From: an uncultured Oscillospiraceae bacterium
GTDB taxonomy: Bacteria; Bacillota; Clostridia; Oscillospirales; Oscillospiraceae
DNA: 5,052 nt
Reading direction: 5' to 3'
Assembly (NCBI GenBank): GCA_949093475.1
Contig: CARXAY010000069.1
Location: 1,899-6,950 of the forward strand
The notes below the pieces were generated by a model, which had not been told where the DNA came from, ran no database searches, and saw only the letters and a list, made by a program, of their open reading frames with translations. Positions 1 to 5,052 of the stretch are shown here, one piece after another (position 1 is the first letter of the stretch; the number at the start of each line of letters is the position of its first letter). The position numbers were made by a program, and so were the translations under genes.

Positions 1-513
1 AAGGGGGGTGTCAGCGTCCGTCTCCGCCTCGTAGCGGAGGGTCAGTCCCTCCTCCGTCAGGGTGTAGGTCACCCGGACGGTCAGGTGGCCGGGGTAGCCC
101 TCCTCCCCGTCGGGGCTGTCCAGCGTCAGGACGGCCTTGTCCGCGGTCAGCTCCTCCACCGTCCACACCCGGTAAGAAAAGCCCTTGAGGCCGCCGTGAA
201 GGTGGTTCGGGCCGTTGTTCACCGCCAGCGCGTACTCCTTGCCGTTCAAGGAAAAGCGGCCCTTGGCGATGCGGTTGGCAAACCGGCCCACCACCGCGCC
301 CAAGTAGGCGTCCTGCGTCATGTACTCCTCCAAGGTGTCGTAGCCCAGCACCACGTCCACCGGCTTGCCGTCCCGGCCGGGAACGCACAGGCTGTTCAGG
401 GTCGCGCCGAAGGTAAGGATGGCGCAGGAGAGGGCGCCGTGCTTTAGCTCCAACCGCTCTACCGGTTCTCCCTCCGCCGTCACGCCGAAAGGGCTGCGTG
501 TCTGCTCGCTCAT
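1..513 (-). CDS. galM: Aldose 1-epimerase (galactose mutarotase), N-terminal 171 residues, cut by window edge
   Basis: Interconverts the alpha and beta anomers of D-galactose in the cytoplasm, supplying the alpha form used by galactokinase. The 171 visible residues run without a stop to base 1. They contain GRFANRI (residues 76-82), then GRFSLNG (85-91), then NNGPNHLHGG (99-108), which is the mutarotase family core. Arg81 and His106 are 25 residues apart, as are the substrate-binding Arg71 and His96 of the Lactococcus lactis enzyme. By that offset the catalytic acid (His170 equivalent) would fall near residue 180, so it and the catalytic Glu lie outside the window. The family is usually about 340-350 residues, so roughly half is seen. 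The ATG at 511-513 is chosen because AGGGAGG (521-527) sits 7 bases upstream and a near-consensus promoter precedes it. It is transcribed divergently from galK. Family assignment is firm; galactose as substrate is inferred from the neighbours. Confidence 0.95.
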   Translation of the reverse strand, partial: MSEQTRSPFGVTAEGEPVERLELKHGALSCAILTFGATLNSLCVPGRDGKPVDVVLGYDTLEEYMTQDAYLGAVVGRFANRIAKGRFSLNGKEYALAVNNGPNHLHGGLKGFSYRVWTVEELTADKAVLTLDSPDGEEGYPGHLTVRVTYTLTEEGLTLRYEAETDADTPL

Positions 514-520
514 ACAAAAA

Positions 521-527
521 CCTCCCT
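521..527 (-). promoter_or_regulatory. Ribosome binding site of galM
   Basis: On the minus strand this reads AGGGAGG, 7 bases before the ATG at 511-513. It fixes the galM start, since no other in-frame start nearby has a comparable site. Confidence 0.85.
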
Positions 528-544
528 TTTTTGTTCTGATTTTC

Positions 545-573
545 ATTATACACACCTCTGGTCAAATTGTCAC
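545..573 (-). promoter_or_regulatory. Sigma-A type promoter for galM
   Basis: On the minus strand the -35 is GTGACA (568-573; five of six consensus bases), the spacer is 17 bases, and the -10 is TATAAT (545-550; perfect consensus). Transcription would start near base 538, giving a leader of about 25 bases that holds only the ribosome binding site. This near-ideal box pair suggests that, if galM is controlled, it is by repression rather than activation. Prediction from sequence only. Confidence 0.8.
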
Positions 574-591
574 TCTTTTTCCAAAATGTCC

Positions 592-605
592 ATTGTGGAT
601 TGTGC
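592..605 (+). repeat. Tandem ATTGTG repeat at the galK -35; possible regulator site
   Basis: ATTGTGG (592-598) is followed directly by ATTGTGC (599-605), and a related ATTGTCA lies at 566-572 on the galM -35. A short inverted repeat, TCCA-TTG-TGGA (589-599), overlaps the first copy. These overlap or sit beside both -35 boxes, where an operator would be expected. The motif is short and could be chance. I see no convincing catabolite-responsive element or CG-centred LacI-type palindrome in this intergenic region. Confidence 0.25.
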
Positions 606-621
606 ATTTCTATGCTATACT
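593..621 (+). promoter_or_regulatory. Extended -10 sigma-A type promoter for galK-galT
   Basis: The -35 is TTGTGG (593-598; matches TTGACA at the TTG), the spacer is 17 bases, and the -10 is TATACT (616-621; five of six consensus bases). A TG at 613-614 makes this an extended -10. Transcription would start near base 628, leaving a leader of about 38 bases, too short for a riboswitch. The weak -35 beside a strong -10 leaves room for regulation. Only 19 bases (574-592) separate it from the galM -35 on the opposite strand. Confidence 0.75.
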
Positions 622-651
622 GAATGGTAGCAGCCAAAGCGCAATAAACAC

Positions 652-658
652 GGAGGTG
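652..658 (+). promoter_or_regulatory. Ribosome binding site of galK
   Basis: GGAGGTG lies 7 bases before the ATG at 666 and closely matches the complement of the 16S 3' end. It supports 666 as the galK start. Confidence 0.85.
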
Positions 659-665
659 AACCCCT

Positions 666-1964
666 ATGCACACCTGTACATCCCTGCTCTCCACCCTGTC
701 CGCCGGCGACCACGACAAGGCGTTGGCCGCCCTTTACGCGCTGGACGGCCAGCCGTCCAGTCTGGACGCCGCCCGAGCCCGCGCAGCCCATGTCGTTCAG
801 GCGTTTCAGGACGCCTTCCAGCCCGGCGACGCCCCCGCCGCGCTCTTTAGCGGGCCGGGCCGCACCGAGATCGGCGGCAACCACACCGACCACCAGCACG
901 GCCACGTCCTCTGCGGCAGCGTCGATATGGATATGCTGGCCTGCGCCGCCCCCAACGGCAAAAACGTCATTCGCGTCCTCTCCGAGGGCTACCCCGCCTT
1001 GGAGGTGGAGCTGGACAGCCTTCTCCCCCGGGAGGAGGAGCGCAACGGCTCTGCCGCCTTGGTGCGCGGCGTGGCCGCCAAGGTGAAGGAGCTGGGTTAT
1101 CCCCTGCTGGGCTTCGACGCCTATGTGACCTCCACCGTCCTCTCCGGCTCCGGCCTCTCCTCCTCGGCGGCCTATGAGGTACTCATCGGCAACATTCTCA
1201 ACCATTTCTGCTGCGAGGGGAAGTTAGATCCCGTCACCATTGCCAAGGTCGGCCAGTATGCGGAGAATGTCTACTTCGGCAAGCCCTGCGGCCTGATGGA
1301 TCAGATGGGCTCTTCGGTGGGCTGTGCGGTGGCCATCGACTTCAACGACCCCACCGACCCGGTGGTGACGCGGGTAGATTACGACTTCGCCCATTCGGGC
1401 CACACCCTTTGCATCGTGGACACCGCCTCCAGCCACGGCGACCTCACCGACGACTACGCCGACATCACCCGCGAAATGGGCGCGGTGGCGGCGTTCTTCG
1501 GCAAGCAGCTCCTGCGGGAAGTGCCCGAGGCCGACTTCCGCGCCAGTCTCCCCGCCCTGCGGGAGAAGTGCGGCGACCGGGCCGTGCTGCGTGCCCTCCA
1601 CTTTTACGACGACGACCGCCGGGCCGTGGAGGAGGCCGAAGCCCTTCAGGCGGGCGACTTTGACCGTTTCCTGACCTTGGTCAACGCCTCCGGCATTTCC
1701 TCTGCCCTCCACCTGCAAAACACTTGGTCGATCGCCGATCCCAAGCAGCAAGCCATCCCCATCGCGCTGGCGCGGGGGAAGGAGCTTCTGGACGGCAAGG
1801 GGGCGATCCGCGTCCACGGCGGCGGCTTCGCCGGGACGATCCAAGCCTTTGTTCCCAACGAGCGCGTGGCCCTGTTCCGCGCCGGGATGGAGGCCCTGTT
1901 CGGAGCTGGACACTGCCATCTTCTGCACATCCGCCCCCAAGGCGGCTGCGTGGTGGTTGCGTAA
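666..1964 (+). CDS. galK: Galactokinase (GHMP kinase family), clostridial-type variant, 432 residues
   Basis: Phosphorylates alpha-D-galactose with ATP to galactose-1-phosphate, first committed step of the Leloir pathway, in the cytoplasm. Three GHMP-kinase motifs are visible: GRTEIGGNHTDHQHG (residues 65-79, galactokinase signature region), GSGLSSSAA (161-169, phosphate-binding loop) and GGGFAG (385-390). Asp212 in CGLMDQ (208-213) matches the catalytic Asp, Arg66 the conserved Arg, and Tyr264 in LTDDYAD probably the sugar-contacting Tyr. The protein is longer than the usual 380-400 residues, mainly through about 30 extra N-terminal residues before motif 1. In motif 1 the Glu of canonical GEHTDY is Asn (GNHTDH); I associate this form with clostridial and other gut-bacterial members. 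The start has a strong ribosome binding site and an extended -10 promoter upstream. galT follows after 21 bases. Another GHMP sugar kinase is possible in principle, but galT and galM next to it favour galactose. Confidence 0.95.
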   Translation: MHTCTSLLSTLSAGDHDKALAALYALDGQPSSLDAARARAAHVVQAFQDAFQPGDAPAALFSGPGRTEIGGNHTDHQHGHVLCGSVDMDMLACAAPNGKNVIRVLSEGYPALEVELDSLLPREEERNGSAALVRGVAAKVKELGYPLLGFDAYVTSTVLSGSGLSSSAAYEVLIGNILNHFCCEGKLDPVTIAKVGQYAENVYFGKPCGLMDQMGSSVGCAVAIDFNDPTDPVVTRVDYDFAHSGHTLCIVDTASSHGDLTDDYADITREMGAVAAFFGKQLLREVPEADFRASLPALREKCGDRAVLRALHFYDDDRRAVEEAEALQAGDFDRFLTLVNASGISSALHLQNTWSIADPKQQAIPIALARGKELLDGKGAIRVHGGGFAGTIQAFVPNERVALFRAGMEALFGAGHCHLLHIRPQGGCVVVA

Positions 1965-1969
1965 ATGAG

Positions 1970-1978
1970 AGAGGAGAG
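1970..1978 (+). promoter_or_regulatory. Ribosome binding site deciding the galT start
   Basis: AGAGGAGAG lies just after the galK stop codon; its AGGAG core (1972-1976) is 9 bases before the ATG at 1986. An earlier in-frame ATG at 1965, abutting the galK stop, has no comparable site upstream, so 1986 is preferred. Confidence 0.8.
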
Positions 1979-1985
1979 AACATCT

Positions 1986-3479
1986 ATGGTAAATGAAGCG
2001 GTATCCAAGCTGGCGACTTACGCCCTGCGCACAGGGCTGATCGAGGAGTGCGAGTACATTTGGGCGGTGAACACCATTCTGGACGCCCTGAAGCTGGACA
2101 GCTATGCCGACCCCGGTAAGGAGTGGGGGGAGATCGAGCTGGCCCCCGTTTTGGAGGAGCTGCTCAGCGACGCCCACGCCCGGGGCGTGCTGGCCGAGGA
2201 CTCGGTGGTCTACCGCGACCTCTTTGACACCGAGGTGATGGGCCGTCTCACCCCCCGTCCCGCGCAAGTCATCGGCAAATTCCGCGCCCTCTACGCCCAA
2301 GACCCCAAGGCGGCCACCGACTGGTACTACAAGCTCAGTCAGGACACCAACTACATCCGCCGCGACCGCATCGCCAAGGATGTGAAGTGGAAAGCCCCCA
2401 CCGAATACGGCGAGTTGGACATCACCATCAACCTCTCCAAGCCGGAAAAAGACCCCAAGGCCATCGCGGCGGCGAAAAACCTCCCTGCCGCCGCCTACCC
2501 CCGCTGCCAGCTCTGCGCCGAGAACGAGGGCTACGCCGGCCGGGTGAACCACCCCGCCCGGCAAAACCACCGGGTCGTGCCCATCACCATCAACGGCTCG
2601 CCTTGGTTCTTGCAGTACTCCCCCTACGTCTACTACAACGAACACTGCATCTGCTTTAACAAGGAACATACCCCCATGAAGATCGACCGGGCCTGCTTTG
2701 GCAAGCTGCTGGACTTCGTGGGCCAGTTCCCCCACTACTTTGTCGGCTCTAACGCCGACCTGCCCATCGTGGGCGGCTCGATTCTGGCCCACGACCATTT
2801 TCAGGGCGGGCACTACACCTTCCCCATGGCCGTCGCCCCGGTGGAGACCTCCTTCACCTTCCCCGGCTTTGAGGACGTGGCGGCCGGGATCGTCAAGTGG
2901 CCCATGTCGGTGATCCGTCTCACCGCCGACAAGCCCGAGCGGCTGGTGGAGCTGGCGGACAAGATCTTGGGCGCATGGCGGGGCTACACCGACGAAGCCG
3001 CGTTCATCTTTGCCGAGACCGACGGTGAGCCCCACAGCACCATCACCCCCATCGCCCGCCGCCGGGGGGAAAAGTTTGAGCTGGATCTGGTGCTGCGCAA
3101 CAACATCACCACCGACGAGCATCCTCTGGGGGTCTACCATCCCCACGCGGAGCTTCACCACATCAAAAAGGAGAACATCGGTCTCATTGAGGTGATGGGT
3201 CTGGCCGTCCTCCCGGCGCGGCTGAAGGAGGAGCTGGCCGCCGTGGCCGACTGTCTGGCCACCGGCAAGGATCTGCGCGCCGACGAGCGCACGGAAAAGC
3301 ACGCCGACTGGGCCGAAGCCTTTGCCAAGAACTACACCATTACCCCGGACAACGCGCTGGACATCGTGCAGAAGGAGACCGGCGTGGTCTTTGCCAAGGT
3401 GCTGGAACACGCAGGGGTCTACAAGCGGGACGATGCCGGCAAGGCGGCCTTCCTCCGCTTCTTGGAGAGCGTGAAGTAA
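1986..3479 (+). CDS. galT: Galactose-1-phosphate uridylyltransferase, class II, 497 residues
   Basis: Exchanges galactose-1-phosphate with UDP-glucose to give UDP-galactose and glucose-1-phosphate, second step of the Leloir pathway. DLPIVGGSILAHDHFQGG (residues 258-275) matches the class II GalT signature, with the histidine motif HDH at 269-271. Other conserved blocks are CQLC (174-177), NHPARQNHRVVPI soon after it, and HPHAELHH (385-392). The 497-residue length fits class II enzymes (about 490-515 in Firmicutes) and not class I (about 350). The start at 1986 is chosen by its ribosome binding site; starting at 1965 would add seven residues (MREERTS) unlike the family N-terminus. It lies 21 bases after galK with no promoter or terminator between, so it is co-transcribed, and its stop is 35 bases before a strong hairpin. 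The reading frame is intact. Function is confident from family and context. Confidence 0.96.
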   Translation: MVNEAVSKLATYALRTGLIEECEYIWAVNTILDALKLDSYADPGKEWGEIELAPVLEELLSDAHARGVLAEDSVVYRDLFDTEVMGRLTPRPAQVIGKFRALYAQDPKAATDWYYKLSQDTNYIRRDRIAKDVKWKAPTEYGELDITINLSKPEKDPKAIAAAKNLPAAAYPRCQLCAENEGYAGRVNHPARQNHRVVPITINGSPWFLQYSPYVYYNEHCICFNKEHTPMKIDRACFGKLLDFVGQFPHYFVGSNADLPIVGGSILAHDHFQGGHYTFPMAVAPVETSFTFPGFEDVAAGIVKWPMSVIRLTADKPERLVELADKILGAWRGYTDEAAFIFAETDGEPHSTITPIARRRGEKFELDLVLRNNITTDEHPLGVYHPHAELHHIKKENIGLIEVMGLAVLPARLKEELAAVADCLATGKDLRADERTEKHADWAEAFAKNYTITPDNALDIVQKETGVVFAKVLEHAGVYKRDDAGKAAFLRFLESVK

Positions 3480-3514
3480 ACCTCCCTCTCCCCCTCCGAA
3501 CACAGAACGCAATA

Positions 3515-3544
3515 AAGCGGGACGCTCCATGGAGCGTCCCGCTT
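3515..3544. terminator. Bidirectional rho-independent terminator between galT and mglC
   Basis: This is a perfect 30-bp palindrome with half-site AAGCGGGACGCTCCA; the RNA would form a GC-rich stem of about 13 bp with a CAUG loop. On the plus strand it is followed by CTTTTCTTG, and on the minus strand by TATTGCG after a terminal TT. The T tract is therefore better for galT than for mglC. It lies 35 bases after the galT stop and 29 bases after the mglC stop, as expected for a shared terminator of converging operons. Confidence 0.9.
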
Positions 3545-3573
3545 CTTTTCTTGTTGTCTGTCTGCCTGACGGC

Positions 3574-4650
3574 TTACTTCTTGGCCAGATACTTCCGCAT
3601 ATCCAAGGAGCAGGCAAAGAGGATGATCGCGCCCTTGATAAGGAACTGCAGGTTCTGGTCGATGGAGAGGAACTGCAGGGCCACGAAGATGATACGCAGG
3701 ATGAACACGCCAAGGACGATCCCGCTGATCTTACCGGTGCCGCCGACGAAGGAGACGCCGCCGATAACACAGGCCGCGATGGCGTCACATTCGTAGTTCA
3801 GGCCGGTGGCTTGGTTCACCGAGCTGAGGCGGGCGGCCTCAATAAAGCCGTTGAGGCCGTACATGATACCGGCCAGCGTGTGTACCATGACGATGGTCTT
3901 AAACACGTTGACGCCGGAGACGCTGGCGGCCTCCTGATTGGAGCCCACGGCGAACATATTCTTGCCGAAGGTGGTCTTGTTCCAGATGAACCACATCACC
4001 GCAATGAACACCACCGCATACAGCACATACCAAGGCAGGCCGATGATCGGCATATTGCCCTTGACGAAGTTGGTGTACGCGGGGCGCAGACCGTTCATGG
4101 GCTGGCCGTTGTTGCCGCCCAGCATGAACACCAGCAGGATCACGCTGTAGGTCATCAGCTGGGTCGCCAGCGTGACGATGAAGGGGTGGAGCTTGAACTT
4201 CGCCACGAAGAAGCCGTTGATGAAGCCCACGATACCGCCCACCACCATGGTGGCGAGGATGGCGAGGATGATCGCCGCTACTGCGGGCAGCTCAGGCAGC
4301 GCGCCCATAATGCGGTTGGAAAGGTCGGCCCGCTGAAGCAGGATGGCGGACACGGCGGCAGTGAGGCCCACCACACGTCCGGCGGACAAGTCCGTACCGG
4401 TCAAAACGATACACCCGCCGATACCCAGAGCGATGGGCAGGTAGCTGGCCACCTGCGTAATGATGGTGGACAGGGCGCCCCAGCTCCAGAATTTGGGGTT
4501 CACGACGATGGTAATGATCACAAAGACTACCATCAGAATGTAGAGTGCATTGTTCAAGATCCCATCCGCCCAAAAACGGCGGCGATCCTTCGCGTCCAGC
4601 GTCTTATACCTTGCCGAGGTTTCCTGAATGCCTTTCACAGGGTTTCTCAT
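3574..4650 (-). CDS. mglC: Galactose/methyl-galactoside ABC transporter permease, 358 residues
   Basis: Inner-membrane permease of a sugar ABC importer; by family it forms the channel with the MglA ATPase and receives galactose from a binding protein. A charged cytoplasmic N-terminus (residues 1-30) precedes the first hydrophobic segment (about 31-50), and further hydrophobic segments run to the C-terminus. Family blocks are TGTDLSAGR (84-92), WNKTTFGKN (223-231), then the EAA-like coupling region SNQEAASVSGVNV (237-249), and YECDAIAACVIGGVSF (286-301). From memory these closely match E. coli MglC (336 residues) and distinguish it from RbsC-type permeases. The ATG at 4648-4650 has GGAGG 10 bases upstream; starting at 4686 would add 12 residues lying mostly within mglA. 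It follows mglA by 16 bases, so translation is probably coupled. It converges with galKT. Transport of ribose or another sugar is less likely given the gal neighbours. Confidence 0.93.
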   Translation of the reverse strand: MRNPVKGIQETSARYKTLDAKDRRRFWADGILNNALYILMVVFVIITIVVNPKFWSWGALSTIITQVASYLPIALGIGGCIVLTGTDLSAGRVVGLTAAVSAILLQRADLSNRIMGALPELPAVAAIILAILATMVVGGIVGFINGFFVAKFKLHPFIVTLATQLMTYSVILLVFMLGGNNGQPMNGLRPAYTNFVKGNMPIIGLPWYVLYAVVFIAVMWFIWNKTTFGKNMFAVGSNQEAASVSGVNVFKTIVMVHTLAGIMYGLNGFIEAARLSSVNQATGLNYECDAIAACVIGGVSFVGGTGKISGIVLGVFILRIIFVALQFLSIDQNLQFLIKGAIILFACSLDMRKYLAKK

Positions 4651-4660
4651 TGTTTCGCAA

Positions 4661-4668
4661 CCTCCCTT
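4661..4668 (-). promoter_or_regulatory. Ribosome binding site of mglC overlapping the mglA stop codon
   Basis: The minus strand reads AAGGGAGG, 10 bases before the ATG at 4648-4650. Its first two bases are the last two of the mglA TAA stop (4667-4669), an arrangement that favours translational coupling, and it decides the mglC start. Confidence 0.8.
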
Positions 4669-5052
4669 ATGCGTATTTGGCGGCAAGCGCCATGATCTCT
4701 TCCTGAGTGGTGGTCTTTGCGTCCACCTCTCCGGCCACCCGTCCGCCGGACATCACGATGATCCGGTCGCACACGCCCAGCAGCTCGGGCATCTCCGAGG
4801 ACACCATCAGCACGGTCTTGCCCTGATTGGCCAAGTCTAAGATGAGCTGATAGATCTCATACTTCGCGCCCACGTCAATGCCGCGGGTCGGCTCGTCCAA
4901 CAGCAGCACCTCCGGGTTGGTGAGCAGCCAGCGGCCGATGATGACCTTCTGCTGGTTGCCGCCGGAGAGCTGGCCCACGATCTCGTCGATGGAGGGGGTC
5001 TTGATCCGCAGGGTCTGGATGTGCCCCTCGCCGGACTCCTGGATGCGCTTCT
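4667..5052 (-). CDS. mglA: Sugar ABC transporter ATP-binding protein, C-terminal 127 residues, cut by window edge
   Basis: This is the C-terminal end of the second nucleotide-binding domain of a two-domain sugar ABC ATPase that powers galactose or methyl-galactoside import. The frame is open to the right edge, so the start lies outside. Visible motifs in order are the ABC signature LSGGNQQKV, Walker B with D-loop LLLDEPTRGIDVGAK, and VSSEMPELLGVCDRI in place of a His-containing H-loop, as is normal for the C-terminal domain of RbsA/MglA-type proteins. The ending TTTQEEIMALAAKYA also fits this family. The GTG at 4976-4978 is internal to the domain and not a real start. Full-length members are about 500 residues, so about a quarter is seen. 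The Mgl rather than Rbs assignment rests mainly on the adjacent mglC. The mgl promoter and mglB would lie beyond the right edge. Confidence 0.9.
   Translation of the reverse strand, partial: KRIQESGEGHIQTLRIKTPSIDEIVGQLSGGNQQKVIIGRWLLTNPEVLLLDEPTRGIDVGAKYEIYQLILDLANQGKTVLMVSSEMPELLGVCDRIIVMSGGRVAGEVDAKTTTQEEIMALAAKYA

Noticed and set aside
631..650. Possible catabolite-responsive element or LacI-type operator around CAAAGCGCAATAA
   Set aside because: It has a central GCGC, but the flanking bases do not form a palindrome and do not fit the usual catabolite-responsive consensus.
514..665. Riboswitch or small RNA in the galM/galK intergenic region
   Set aside because: The predicted leaders are only about 25 and 38 bases, and no stable hairpin or terminator-antiterminator pair is visible.
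11..718. Minus-strand open frame of 235 codons covering the galM/galK intergenic region
   Set aside because: It crosses both predicted promoters and is out of frame with the recognised mutarotase. The Arg/Gly/Pro-rich translation is typical of a shifted GC-rich frame.
615..1205. Minus-strand open frame of 196 codons opposite the 5' part of galK
   Set aside because: It is antisense to the conserved motif 1 region of galK, with Gly/Val-rich translation and no known domain.
1965..1985. Upstream ATG at 1965 as the galT start
   Set aside because: It directly abuts the galK stop and lacks a good ribosome binding site, while the ATG at 1986 has AGGAG at 9 bases. The seven extra residues do not resemble the GalT N-terminus.
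1224..3788. Very long minus-strand open frame (854 codons) antisense to galK and galT
   Set aside because: It lies opposite two clearly conserved genes, runs through the terminator palindrome into mglC, and its translation is low-complexity (Gly, Val, His, Leu rich) with no recognisable domain. Long antisense frames are expected where third codon positions are almost all G or C.
3529..4695. Plus-strand open frame of 388 codons opposite mglC
   Set aside because: It is a shadow of mglC, with a His/Asp/Gln-rich composition and no membrane or domain signature. It starts inside the terminator stem and no ribosome binding site supports it.

Overview
The window holds a galactose uptake and catabolism locus from a GC-rich Gram-positive anaerobe. 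Third codon positions are strongly biased to G or C, ribosome binding sites are strong (AGGGAGG, GGAGGTG), and GalT is of the class II type common in Firmicutes. GalK carries a variant first motif that I associate with Clostridia and some other gut bacteria. From this I infer a gut clostridium, perhaps Oscillospiraceae/Ruminococcaceae-like; there is no 16S or other marker to fix the taxon.

Layout: on the minus strand at the left edge is the N-terminal half of an aldose 1-epimerase (galM, cut by the window edge). An AT-rich 152-base intergenic region (514-665) carries two back-to-back sigma-A type promoters, one for galM and one for galK. On the plus strand follow galK (galactokinase, 666-1964) and galT (class II galactose-1-phosphate uridylyltransferase, 1986-3479), 21 bases apart and evidently one operon. 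A perfect 30-bp palindrome (3515-3544) acts as a probable shared terminator. Converging from the right on the minus strand are mglC (sugar ABC permease, 3574-4650) and, upstream of it, the 3' end of mglA (sugar ABC ATPase, cut by the right edge). mglA and mglC are 16 bases apart, and the mglC ribosome binding site overlaps the mglA stop codon.

Together the genes make a pathway. An Mgl-type ABC transporter brings in galactose or a methyl-galactoside, GalM converts beta- to alpha-D-galactose, GalK phosphorylates it, and GalT exchanges it with UDP-glucose to give UDP-galactose and glucose-1-phosphate. The UDP-galactose 4-epimerase (galE), the substrate-binding protein (mglB) and any regulator are not in the window. 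I saw no RNA genes, CRISPR arrays, mobile elements or unknown system; this is an ordinary metabolic region. The points most worth a second look are the variant sugar-binding motif of GalK and the compact divergent promoter region.
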